64,000 bases of DNA from CAWDVH01 sp963805705 (GTDB lineage: Bacteria; Actinomycetota; Actinomycetes; Streptosporangiales; Streptosporangiaceae), in the NCBI GenBank assembly GCA_963805705.1, contig CAWDVH010000005.1:1054001-1118000 (forward strand), given 5' to 3'. A program made the translations under genes and the position numbers. Positions within the stretch are counted from its first letter, which is position 1, and each line of letters opens with the position of its first letter. Below, piece after piece: positions 1-7,778 of the stretch. The notes below the pieces were generated by a model that worked only from the letters and a program-made list of their open reading frames with translations, was not told where the DNA came from and did not search any database.

Positions 1-1
1 C

Positions 2-889
2 GCCGGCGGCCTGGCGGCGGTGTCCGCCCGGCTGGCCTACGCCGGGCTGCGCCGCTGGCCGCCGGGCAGGGCGGCGACCTGGACGAGGACCAACCATCGC
101 GGCGAGCCTGTCACCCTGCTCGAGGGACCGGCCGTGGCCGCGGCCGCGGTAGCGGCCACGATGACCGCGCCGGGGCTCGGCCCGCGCGGCCGGGCCGCGC
201 TCGCAGTCGCCGGGGCCGGAGCCGCCGCCTTCGGCTGTTATGACGACCTGGCCGGCAGCGGAGACCGGCGCGGCTTCCGCGGCCACCTGGGAGCCCTGGC
301 TCGCGGGGAGGTCACCAGCGGCGCGGTAAAGATCGGCGGTATCGGCGCCAGCGGCCTCGCGGCCGCGGCACTCCTGGGCGGGACCGTCCCCGACCTGGCC
401 ATTAATGCCGGGCTCGTGGCGGGCGGCGCCAATGTGCTCAACCTCTTCGACCTGCGTCCCGGCCGCGCCATCAAGGTGACCCTGGCCGCGGGGGCGCTGA
501 CCGGGGCGGGCTCCGCCGCGGGCCGCCGCTGCGTGGCCGCGCCGCTCGGCGCCGCGCTCGCACTGCTGCCCGACGACCTGGCCGAGCGGGCGATGCTGGG
601 TGACGCCGGCGCCAACGCCCTCGGTGCGCTGCTCGGCGCCGCCGCCGCGGCGTCCCTGCCACGGCGGGCCAGGGTAGCCGCACTCGCGGCCATCGTTGGC
701 CTGACGGCAGCCAGCGAGGCAGTCAGTTTCACCAAGGTCATCGAGCGGACGACGCCACTGCGCTGGCTCGACATGCTCGGCCGCCGGCCTGCCGCCGCCG
801 TTGCGCCAGCCCCTGGCGGATCCGGCCCCGCCGCCACCGGGGCGGATCCCGGCGGTCCCCCCGTGCCCGCGGCCGCAGCTCCGCGGTGA
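2..889 (+). CDS. MraY/WecA-like phospho-sugar transferase family membrane protein (5' end outside window)
   Basis: The frame is open to the left edge, so the true start probably lies upstream; the first in-window start is GTG at 20. Motifs of the polyprenyl-phosphate phosphoglycosyl transferase family are visible: an Asp pair in CYDDLAG (about residue 73), NVLNLFDLRPG (about 140) and GDAGANALG (about 196), set among Ala/Leu-rich membrane segments. The family moves a sugar-1-phosphate onto undecaprenyl phosphate in the cytoplasmic membrane. I do not see the C-terminal HHxE-type motif of classical MraY, so this is probably a divergent actinobacterial paralogue. The stop overlaps the next gene by GTGA, implying translational coupling with the flippase-like gene. 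Confidence 0.75.
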   Translation, partial: AGGLAAVSARLAYAGLRRWPPGRAATWTRTNHRGEPVTLLEGPAVAAAAVAATMTAPGLGPRGRAALAVAGAGAAAFGCYDDLAGSGDRRGFRGHLGALARGEVTSGAVKIGGIGASGLAAAALLGGTVPDLAINAGLVAGGANVLNLFDLRPGRAIKVTLAAGALTGAGSAAGRRCVAAPLGAALALLPDDLAERAMLGDAGANALGALLGAAAAASLPRRARVAALAAIVGLTAASEAVSFTKVIERTTPLRWLDMLGRRPAAAVAPAPGGSGPAATGADPGGPPVPAAAAPR

Positions 890-2559
890 CCGGGCCGGTC
901 GCCCCCGCGACCGAGCAGGGTCCCGAGCCGGAGCAGCCGCGGCGGGCGGTCAAGGGGATAGGCCGCGCGGCCCTGCTGATCGCCGGGCTGACGGTCCTGG
1001 CCCGCGTGCTCGGCCTGGCGCGCACGCTAGTCTTCGCGGCGACCGTCAAGACATCCTGCCTCGGCGCGGCCTACGTGACGGCTAACCAGGTCCCGACCGT
1101 CGTCTACGACATCGTGCTCGGGGGAGCCCTGACCAGCATCATGGTGCCGATACTGGCGCGCCCGGCGCAGCGGTCAGGCGCGGTGGCCGATCCCGGCGCC
1201 TCGGCTGAGGTCAACCGGATCTCCTCCGCGCTGGTGACCTGGACGATCGCCGTCCTCTTGCCGGTCAGCGTGATCGCGGCTCTGGCCGCGGGCCCGGTGA
1301 TCTCATGGCTGGATCCGGTTAACCCGGCATCGGGATGCGTGCACGCGGACGCGGTGCACGTGGCCGCCAGCATGCTCGCGGTGTTCGCCCCGCAGATCCT
1401 GCTCTACGGGCTCGCGGTGGTCCTGTACGGCATCTTGCAGGCGCACCGCAGGTTCACCGCGCCCGCGCTGGCCCCGGTCCTGTCCAGTCTCGTGGTGATC
1501 ACCGCATACGTGATCTTCGTCCCGCTCGACCAAGGCCAGCACACCAGCCAGCTCGCCGGGCTGCCGGCGCCGGCCCTGCTGACGCTGTCGGTGGGGACGA
1601 CCTTGGGCGTGGCCGCTCTGGTGGTGACCGCGCTGGTGCCAATCTGGCGGCTGCGCCTCCGGCTGCGGCCGTCCTTCCGCTTTCCCGGCGGGGTCGCGCG
1701 CCGCGCGCGGGGCCTGGCGGCGGTGGGAATCGTCGCGCTCCTCACCCAGGACGCGTCGGTCCTGGTCGCCAACCGGCTCGCCAACGGCCATGGCGGGCAC
1801 GCGGCCGTAGCTCTGTACAGCTATGGCCTGCAGGCATTCACCTCGGCGTTCGCGGTACTGGCGATCCCGATCGCGATCAGCGCGTTCCCGGCCCTCTCGG
1901 CGCGCCAGGGCGCGGAGTTCGACGACACGGCCGCCTCCTCGACCCGCGCGACCGTGCTGGCGTCCTGCCTCGGCGCGGCGCTGCTGGCCGGGGCAGCCAT
2001 TCCCGCGGCCAGGGCGCTGCCCGCCCTGAGCCAGGATCAGGCCCACCAGTTCGCTCTCGCGCTCGCCGCGTTCGCGCCCGGCCTGGTGGGATACGGGCTG
2101 GCCGCGTGCCTGTTCAGGGTGCTGCTGGCGGACAGGCGGAACCGGATCGCGGCGGCCGCCATGTCCGCCGGGTGGATCCTGGTTATCGCGGTCGAGCTGG
2201 CCGTGGCGCCGCATGTGCCGCACGACTCGGTGGTGCCAGTGCTCGGCCTGGCCAACACCGTCGGTATGACGGTGTCAGGGATCGCACTGCTGCTCACGGT
2301 CCGCCGGATCAGGGGCAGCGCCGCGCTGACCGGCACGGCCCGAGCGTCCGGGGCCGGGCTAGCCGCGGCACTGGCCGGCGCTGCGGCCGGAACGGCGATC
2401 TCGGTCCTGGTACCGGTCTCAGGACACTTCCTCAACGCCTGCCTGGCCGTGCTCGCCTGCACGGGCGTACTGGCCGCGTTCGTGATTGTGGCCTACGGCC
2501 TGGACGGCGGCGACCTGCGCGCGGTAGTGGCGCGGGTCAGGAGGCGGTCATCGCGATGA
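886..2559 (+). CDS. MurJ/MviN-like lipid flippase family protein
   Basis: The 557-residue product is a polytopic membrane protein with the MurJ/MOP-fold pattern: RVLGLARTLVFAATV in the first helices, then YVTANQVPTVVYDIVLGGAL (about 64-83), and repeated hydrophobic helices to the end (about 12-14 in all). MurJ proteins flip lipid-linked peptidoglycan precursors; this copy may handle another undecaprenyl-linked glycan, since it sits between a phosphoglycosyl-transferase-like gene and a glycosyltransferase instead of in a cell-wall cluster. It starts with GTG at 886, overlapping the upstream stop by four bases, and its own stop overlaps the next ATG as ATGA. The three genes look like one transcript. 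The exact substrate cannot be read from the sequence. Confidence 0.85.
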   Translation: MTGPVAPATEQGPEPEQPRRAVKGIGRAALLIAGLTVLARVLGLARTLVFAATVKTSCLGAAYVTANQVPTVVYDIVLGGALTSIMVPILARPAQRSGAVADPGASAEVNRISSALVTWTIAVLLPVSVIAALAAGPVISWLDPVNPASGCVHADAVHVAASMLAVFAPQILLYGLAVVLYGILQAHRRFTAPALAPVLSSLVVITAYVIFVPLDQGQHTSQLAGLPAPALLTLSVGTTLGVAALVVTALVPIWRLRLRLRPSFRFPGGVARRARGLAAVGIVALLTQDASVLVANRLANGHGGHAAVALYSYGLQAFTSAFAVLAIPIAISAFPALSARQGAEFDDTAASSTRATVLASCLGAALLAGAAIPAARALPALSQDQAHQFALALAAFAPGLVGYGLAACLFRVLLADRRNRIAAAAMSAGWILVIAVELAVAPHVPHDSVVPVLGLANTVGMTVSGIALLLTVRRIRGSAALTGTARASGAGLAAALAGAAAGTAISVLVPVSGHFLNACLAVLACTGVLAAFVIVAYGLDGGDLRAVVARVRRRSSR

Positions 2560-3864
2560 CCGCCATGCGGGTGGCCTACGTTCTCGGTACCACTACCGGC
2601 GGTACCGGCCGCCATGTCGCGATGCTGGCCAGCGGCTGCCTGCGCGAGGGACTCGGTGTCGCCGTCTTCGGCCCGCGGGAAACCAGGCCGCTGTTCTTGC
2701 CCGGCCCGCAAGCGCCCTCATCGGCAGGCGCGCCGGGGCCGAAGCCGGGGGCAGCCCGCCAGCGCCGGAGCCAGGGGCAGCCGGCCAGCGCCGGAGCCGG
2801 GGAGCCCCAGGATCGGCTTTGAGCCCCTGGAGATCGCGGAGCGTCCGCGCCCGGCCCGAGACGCCGTCGCGGTGCTGCGGCTGAGGCGGCTCCTGGCGCA
2901 GGCCGAGCCGGACATCGTGCACGCGCACGGCCTGCGGGCTGGTGCCGTGGCTGCGCTCGCCCTGGCGCTGCCTGCGGCCAGGCCCGCCTCCCTGGCTCGG
3001 GCTCGCTCCCGGCCGCAGGCTTCCCCTCGTGCCGGGCCCCTGGCTCAGCGCCGGGCCCCGGCGCTGGTTGTCACCGTGCATAACGCCCCGCCCGCAGCCG
3101 CGCTTTCGCGTGCCGTCTACGGGACGCTGGAACGGCTGGTCGCCCGGCGGGCGGCGGCAGTGCTGTGCGTCTCTCGCGATCTGGCCGACCGGATGAGCCG
3201 CCTGGGTGCCCGCGATACCGCGCTCGCCGTCGTCCCGGCCCCCGCGGCCGTGGCCCCGTCGGCCGTGGCGATCGGGCGGGCACGAGATGACATCGGCGCT
3301 GGCCCTGGCCCTGGCGCTGGCGCCGGCGGCCGGCCGGTCGTGCTGGCGGTCGGTCGCCTGACGGATCAGAAAGGCTTCGGCACCCTGCTGGATGCCGCCG
3401 CGCGCTGGCAGGACCGGGCCCCGCTGCCGTTGCTGGTCATCGCCGGGGAAGGCCCGCTGGCCGCGGAACTGGCCGGGACCGCGGACGCGGCCGGGCTGGC
3501 GGTCCGGTTCCTCGGCCAGCGCGACGATGTCCCCGCGCTGCTCGCCGCCGCCGACGTCTGCACGGTGCCCAGCCGGTGGGAGGGCCAGCCGCTGATCGTG
3601 CAGGAGGCACTGCAGGCCGGACGGCCGATCGTGGCCTGCCAGGTCGGCGGAATTCCCGATATGACCGGCCCAGCGGCCCTGCTCGTCCCGCCGGGGGAGC
3701 CGGCGCGGCTGGCCGCCGCGGTGCTGCGAGTGCTCGATGATCGGGCCCTCGCCGGCCGTCTCAGCGTGGCTGCCCTGGCCAGGGCAGCCACGCTGCCCTC
3801 GGCGGAGGAGGCGATCCGGGCCGTGCTCACGGTATACGGCCGGCTGGCCCGGCCCTTAGCCTGA
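2556..3864 (+). CDS. GT4-family glycosyltransferase, interrupted by an apparent frameshift
   Basis: The ATG at 2556 overlaps the flippase stop (ATGA). The first ~50 codons encode a GT4 N-terminus (MRVAYVLGTTTGGTGRHVAM). That frame then runs through low-complexity Pro/Ala/Gly codons to a stop at 2822. The rest of the enzyme continues in the +1 frame from about 2800 (GFEPLEIAERPRPARDAV, then VHAHGLRAG) to the stop at 3864. The C-terminal half has the nucleotide-sugar domain: VLAVGRLTDQKGF, VIAGEGPLA, and the ExxxxGxP-type segment VQEALQAGRPIVACQVGG. The join lies in a repeat of CCAGCGCCGGAGCC units (about 2755-2812), where slippage or a sequencing error is likely. If the shift is real, the gene is broken; if not, it is a ~435-residue cytoplasmic transferase acting with the two preceding genes. 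Confidence 0.75.
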
Positions 3865-4040
3865 TCCGCCCCGGAATTCGCAATCGCGGCCGGAGCGAGC
3901 GGTCGGCGTGAGCGCATCGCAACGTGCATTATTCAGAGTGCAAAAGGCTAAATAGGCTGTTTCTCCTGAACGATCTTCGTGAATGTGCTGAGCTAGTCGT
4001 GCTGAGGCTGGGTCATCAGCCTCTGGCCTCGGGGGGATAC

Positions 4041-5543
4041 ATGAGTAAGGAGAGTCGCGCTCATCCGCTATCGGCGCCTGTCCGGGGCGCTGGCCGGAAC
4101 AACCATGCCCAGGGACCGGCGCATGGGCCGATAAAACCCGAGCCGGAGGCGGCGGCGGATTCCGAGCCCAAGGCGGCAGCGGATCCTGAGCCGGAGGCGG
4201 CGACAGATCCTGAGCCCGAGGTGGCAGCGGGCGGGCCGGAGGCGGCGACAGATCCTGAGCCCGAGGCGGCGGCGGATGCTGAGCCGGAGGCGGTGACAGA
4301 TTCCGAGCCCGAGGCGGCAGCGGATCCTGAGCCGGAGGCGGTGACAGATTCCGAGCCGGACGCGGCAGCGGATCCTGAGCCGGAGGCGGCAGCGGATCCT
4401 GAGCCGGAGGCGGCAGCGGATCCTCAGCCGCCTGGTCTTGTCGTCCCCCGCCCAGAGCCGCCGGCCGCCCAATGGCCGCCGGTGCCGGCTGATCGGCGGT
4501 CGTCCACTATGGCCGAGCCGTCGTGGGCAACCGTTATCGGCACGACACTGCGGCTCTGGGCGCAGCGGCGATTCCAGCACCGCGACCCTCGCCCGGACGG
4601 ACCGGCTGCACCCGGCCGAGGCACACCAGTCGCACCGCGCCGGCCTGCCTCGCGTCGGTGGCTGACCGCCATAGTGATCCTGGCGATCCTCGTCCTGGCC
4701 GCGGTCGGGCTGACAATCGCGCTCTCCAGCGGCAAGACGGCGCACACCGGGTCGGCTCCCGGCCACGGCTCGAAGGGCAACAGCAGTCTCCAGGCGGCTG
4801 CCGCTGCCCGTAAGCAGGCGGCTGCCTGGGTCACCGCTCAGGTCAGCCCCAGCGCGACCGTGGCCTGCGACCCGGTGATGTGCTCCGCACTGCAGATCGC
4901 CGGCTTTCCGGCCGGCAACCTGCTCGCGATGAGCCCGGACGCGGGAGATCCGCTCGGCTCCGCGATAGTGATGTCGACCGAGGCGATCCGCAGCACCCTC
5001 GGCAGCCGGCTCAGCAGCGTCTACGCGCCGGTTGTCCTGGCCAGCTTCGGCAACCAGACAGCTCGCGTCGATGTCCGGGTGACCGCCCCGGACGGCGCCC
5101 GCGCATACCTGATCCAACTGCACGAGGACCTGCTCGCACGGCAGAAAATCGGCGGAGAGCTGCTGACTAACCACAACATTGCTGTCTCAGCTGCAGCCCG
5201 GCAGGCCCTGCTCGCTGGCGATGTCGACACGCGGCTGCTGGTCACGTTTGCGCTGCTGGCCGGGGCTCAGAACCAGCGCGTGACGGTGCTCGCCTTCAGC
5301 GACAGCGGGCCCGGCGCCAGTCCGGGGGTGCCGATGCGCGCGGCTGTGATTGAACTCCGCGCAGCAGGGAAGCGGCCTGGCGGCACGCGATCCCTGCAGT
5401 CGGTACTGGCCTTCCTGCGGGCGCAGGAAGCGCCGTACCGCGCAGCGAGCATGACCGTAGCGAATGCCTCCGGTCAGCCCGTCCTGCGTATTGAGTTTGC
5501 CGCGCCGAGTCCCCTGGGGGTCCTGGGAGCGGGTGCACCGTGA
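4041..5543 (+). CDS. Single-pass membrane protein with Pro/Glu/Ala repeat tail and conserved extracellular domain
   Basis: I chose the ATG at 4041 because GGGGGGA lies just upstream; the frame also opens earlier (3924) but that stretch does not look like protein. The ~500-residue product has a repetitive acidic N-terminal region (about 34-128, eight-residue PEAAADPE-like units), a basic stretch ending RRPASRRW, one membrane helix (TAIVILAILVLAAVGLTIAL, about 210-230), and a C-terminal domain with VACDPVMCSALQIAGFP (about 274-290), probably outside the cell. The two cysteines there could form a disulfide. I know similar VACDPxMC domains from actinobacterial proteins of unknown function. A DUF4397 protein and a sortase follow on the same strand, so a cell-surface role is likely. 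No function can be assigned. Confidence 0.7.
   Translation: MSKESRAHPLSAPVRGAGRNNHAQGPAHGPIKPEPEAAADSEPKAAADPEPEAATDPEPEVAAGGPEAATDPEPEAAADAEPEAVTDSEPEAAADPEPEAVTDSEPDAAADPEPEAAADPEPEAAADPQPPGLVVPRPEPPAAQWPPVPADRRSSTMAEPSWATVIGTTLRLWAQRRFQHRDPRPDGPAAPGRGTPVAPRRPASRRWLTAIVILAILVLAAVGLTIALSSGKTAHTGSAPGHGSKGNSSLQAAAAARKQAAAWVTAQVSPSATVACDPVMCSALQIAGFPAGNLLAMSPDAGDPLGSAIVMSTEAIRSTLGSRLSSVYAPVVLASFGNQTARVDVRVTAPDGARAYLIQLHEDLLARQKIGGELLTNHNIAVSAAARQALLAGDVDTRLLVTFALLAGAQNQRVTVLAFSDSGPGASPGVPMRAAVIELRAAGKRPGGTRSLQSVLAFLRAQEAPYRAASMTVANASGQPVLRIEFAAPSPLGVLGAGAP
4140..4423 (+). repeat. 24-bp in-frame tandem repeat (about 12 units)
   Basis: Twelve imperfect 24-base units of the type GAGCCGGAGGCGGCAGCGGA plus TCCT encode EPEAAADP-like octapeptides in the preceding gene. 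Variants include AVTDS, EVAAGG and EPDAAADP. One unit is shorter than the rest. The last two complete units are almost identical, which suggests recent expansion. Confidence 0.9.
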
Positions 5544-5570
5544 TAACCGCAACACCGTGATAACCGCAAC
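5536..5570 (+). repeat. 17-bp tandem duplication spanning the stop codon
   Basis: CACCGTGATAACCGCAA occurs twice in direct succession. The first copy contains the TGA stop of the membrane-protein gene (5541-5543); the second lies in the untranslated region. Its effect, if any, is unknown. Confidence 0.85.
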
Positions 5571-5578
5571 AAAAAGGG

Positions 5579-5598
5579 GGGACCGGCCATCCGGTCCC
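5579..5598 (+). terminator. Short perfect hairpin between the membrane protein and DUF4397 genes
   Basis: GGGACCGG and CCGGTCCC form an 8-bp stem around CCAT, directly after an A-run. It lies 36 bases after one stop and 22 bases before the next start, so it may be a weak terminator or a 5' leader structure of the DUF4397 mRNA. Confidence 0.45.
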
Positions 5599-5620
5599 GT
5601 CAGATCGGAAGTGATGACTA

Positions 5621-6469
5621 ATGAGATTCACGCACATTGTTCGGCTGGCCGCGGCGGCCGGGCTGGCCCTGGGAATGATCGGGCTCGCCGCCCCGGCCGC
5701 ATCCGCGGCGGAAAGCACTGGCTGGCTGCGGCTGGCCCACCTGTCCCCGAACACGCCGGCCGTTGATGTCTACCTGTACTCGTTCGGGAATTCCAGCGCC
5801 GAGGTCGTGCTGAAGCACGTCACCTACGGGACCGTCTCGCCCTACGAGAAGGTCCCCAGCGGCGAGTACACCGTCGCGATGCGCGGGGCTGGCGCGGCAG
5901 CGAGCTCCAAGCCCGTCCTGTCGACCACCATCAACGTCGCCCCCGGGCACGCATACACCGTGGCAGGCATGGGCCCGGCCGCCGGCCTGCGGCTGCAGGT
6001 CTTGAACGACGCGCTGACCACCCCGGCAGGCAAGTCGCTGGTACGGGTGATCCAGGCTTCGCTGCTGGAGCACAAGGTCACCGTGACCGCCGACGGCCAT
6101 ACCCTGGCCAGCAACCTCCCGTTCGCGGACGTCACGTCCTATAAGCCGGTCAAGGCGGGCACCTGGGACGTGCACGCCGAGGGCGGAGGCGACAAAACCG
6201 CCAAGGCCATCGACCTGTCCGCGGGCAGCATCCACACCATCGTCGTCCTCGACGACCCCGGTCACCTGGTGCTCGACAACCTGACGGACGCGGTCGGCAG
6301 CGCCGTCCTGCCCTCTGGCGCGCCCGCCACCGGCCTCGGCGGTGCCGCTCCCCGGCCTGGTGCCTCGCTCCTGCCGTGGCTGGTGCTCGTGTCCGCCGGC
6401 CTGCTGCTCACGGCCGGCGGAGCGGTCAGGCGCCGGCAGACCCGCGCCAGGACCGTCAGGGCCCGGTGA
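5621..6469 (+). CDS. DUF4397 domain surface protein with sortase-type C-terminal sorting signal
   Basis: The 282-residue product begins with a Sec signal peptide (IVRLAAAAGLALGMIGLAA, cleavage probably after ASAA near residue 30). The DUF4397 region follows (WLRLAHLSPNTPAVDVYLY, then about residues 35-220). The C-terminus has the layout of a wall-sorting signal: APATGLGG at about 236-243, a hydrophobic helix (LLPWLVLVSAGLLLTAGG) and a basic tail (RRRQTRARTVRAR). The motif is PATG-like, not LPxTG. The next gene is a class F sortase, so this protein is the obvious substrate candidate. DUF4397 domains are secreted beta-rich modules of unknown function. GGAAG upstream of the ATG can serve as ribosome site. 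Confidence 0.88.
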   Translation: MRFTHIVRLAAAAGLALGMIGLAAPAASAAESTGWLRLAHLSPNTPAVDVYLYSFGNSSAEVVLKHVTYGTVSPYEKVPSGEYTVAMRGAGAAASSKPVLSTTINVAPGHAYTVAGMGPAAGLRLQVLNDALTTPAGKSLVRVIQASLLEHKVTVTADGHTLASNLPFADVTSYKPVKAGTWDVHAEGGGDKTAKAIDLSAGSIHTIVVLDDPGHLVLDNLTDAVGSAVLPSGAPATGLGGAAPRPGASLLPWLVLVSAGLLLTAGGAVRRRQTRARTVRAR

Positions 6470-6498
6470 TCTGATCTATCGAGCGTCGACCTGCCGAG

Positions 6499-6504
6499 TA
6501 ACTT
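6499..6504 (+). promoter_or_regulatory. -10 box (TAACTT) of a leaderless sortase transcript
   Basis: TAACTT matches TANNNT and ends six bases before the sortase ATG, the usual geometry for an actinobacterial leaderless mRNA. No Shine-Dalgarno sequence is present. Confidence 0.5.
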
Positions 6505-6510
6505 CGTGAC

Positions 6511-7173
6511 ATGACGAGACAGCCCGCACGGCACCGGATGGCCTCGCGCGGCCGAGCCGCGCTCTGGCTGCTGCTGTGCGGGCTGCTCGTCAGCGCGGTG
6601 GGAGCGTGCGGCCTGGCCATCGCCAGCCGGACCGGGCATCCCGGCCTGGCCGTGGGCAAGCCCACCACGTTCGTGCCGGTGCCACAAGGACGCCGGGCCC
6701 CGCTGCCCAAGCCATCGGCTAGCCGCCATGTTCCCCTGCCGACCGACCTGACCATCCCGGCGATCGGGGTGCAGACCTCGCTCATCCGGCTCGGGCTGAC
6801 CCGCTCGGGCACCATGCAGGTCCCGTCCAGCACCTCGGTCGCTGGCTGGTTTACCGGCAGCCCGCGGCCCGGCGGGCTCGGCTCGTCGGTGATCGTCGGG
6901 CACATCGATTCACTCAGCGGCCCCGGCATCTTCTTCCACCTGCGCGAGCTGCATCCGGGCAACCGCGTATACGTGCGGCAGGCCACCGGCCGGCTGGCGG
7001 TGTTCCGGGTCACCGCGGTGCACATGTACCTGAAGGCCAGGTTCCCCTCCGCGGTGGTGTTCGGGCCGACTCCGGATGCGGAGCTGCGTCTCATCACCTG
7101 CGGCGGCACCTTCGATCCGGTGACCGGCCACTACCTCAGCAATGTGGTGGTATATGCCGCGCTCGTCCGCTGA
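6511..7173 (+). CDS. Class F sortase
   Basis: This 220-residue protein has an N-terminal membrane anchor (about 16-38), a proline-rich stalk and a sortase beta-barrel from about residue 78 (LTIPAIGVQTSLIRLGL). The catalytic His is in VGHIDS (His131) and the catalytic Cys in LRLITCGGTFD (Cys197), both in class F context (GPGIFFHLRELHPGNRVYV). Sortases cleave a C-terminal sorting motif and join the protein to cell-wall or other amines on the outer face of the membrane. The C-terminal strand reads GHYLSNVVVYA; I do not see an Arg at the position where I expect the third catalytic residue, which should be checked by alignment. The upstream DUF4397 protein with its PATG motif is the likely partner. 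Confidence 0.88.
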   Translation: MTRQPARHRMASRGRAALWLLLCGLLVSAVGACGLAIASRTGHPGLAVGKPTTFVPVPQGRRAPLPKPSASRHVPLPTDLTIPAIGVQTSLIRLGLTRSGTMQVPSSTSVAGWFTGSPRPGGLGSSVIVGHIDSLSGPGIFFHLRELHPGNRVYVRQATGRLAVFRVTAVHMYLKARFPSAVVFGPTPDAELRLITCGGTFDPVTGHYLSNVVVYAALVR

Positions 7174-7226
7174 GCCGGCTGAGGCCTGAGCGTGGGTGCA
7201 GCCTTAGCCCGGCCGCGCATCGGCGC

Positions 7227-7232
7227 TAGCCT
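7227..7232 (+). promoter_or_regulatory. -10 box (TAGCCT) of a leaderless GNAT gene
   Basis: TAGCCT ends six bases before the ATG at 7239 and there is no ribosome-binding site in between, so a leaderless start is likely. Confidence 0.5.
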
Positions 7233-7238
7233 TGGCAA

Positions 7239-7778
7239 ATGGTGACGATCCGGGCCGCCACGGCCGAAGACGCGGCGACGATCGCGGCGATCCGCGCGCA
7301 GAGCTGGCAGGCCGCCTACGACGGCGTGATCCCGGCTGGCATCCTCGCCCGTGCCACGAGCCCGCAGAACGCCGCGCGGTACAGCGAGGTCATCCGCCGG
7401 GAACGATGGCGGGGAATGATCGTCGCCGAGGTCGGCAACCTGGCCGTCGGATTCGCGAGCTTCGGCCCCGAGCGCGGTCCCGATGGTCAGCTGGGACCCG
7501 TGCCCGGGCCGGACCAGGAACCGGCCACCGCTGAGCTTTACGCGATCTACGCTCAGCCGGCCCGCTGGTCCACCGGAGCCGGGCGGGCGCTGATGGACGC
7601 GGTACTCGAGCGAGTACGCGCCGAGGGCTACGCAAGTATCTGCCTGTGGGTACTGGAGGACAATCCGCGGGCGCGCCGGTTTTACGAGCATGCCGGGTTC
7701 CGCTCGACCGCTGACCGCGAGGTGCTGGAGGATCTCGGCGACGTCACCGAGCTCAAGTACGTGCGGTCGCTGCGCTGA
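7239..7778 (+). CDS. GNAT family N-acetyltransferase
   Basis: The 179-residue product begins TIRAATAEDAATIAAIR, a standard GNAT N-terminus, and ends with the acetyl-CoA-binding core: AELYAIYAQPARWSTGAGRA (about 102-121) and the late LWVLEDNPRARRFYEHAGF (about 140-158). GNAT enzymes transfer an acetyl group from acetyl-CoA to an amine; the acceptor here is not predictable. The usual RGxGxG loop reads STGAGR. The gene ends inside the oppositely oriented flavoenzyme gene (26-base convergent overlap), so the two transcripts run into each other. Confidence 0.9.
   Translation: MVTIRAATAEDAATIAAIRAQSWQAAYDGVIPAGILARATSPQNAARYSEVIRRERWRGMIVAEVGNLAVGFASFGPERGPDGQLGPVPGPDQEPATAELYAIYAQPARWSTGAGRALMDAVLERVRAEGYASICLWVLEDNPRARRFYEHAGFRSTADREVLEDLGDVTELKYVRSLR

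Noticed and set aside
2690..2825. Programmed ribosomal frameshift in the GT4 gene
   Set aside because: There is no slippery heptamer with a stimulatory structure that I can see, and the site is a repeat. Two other genes show similar shifts, so error or decay is simpler.
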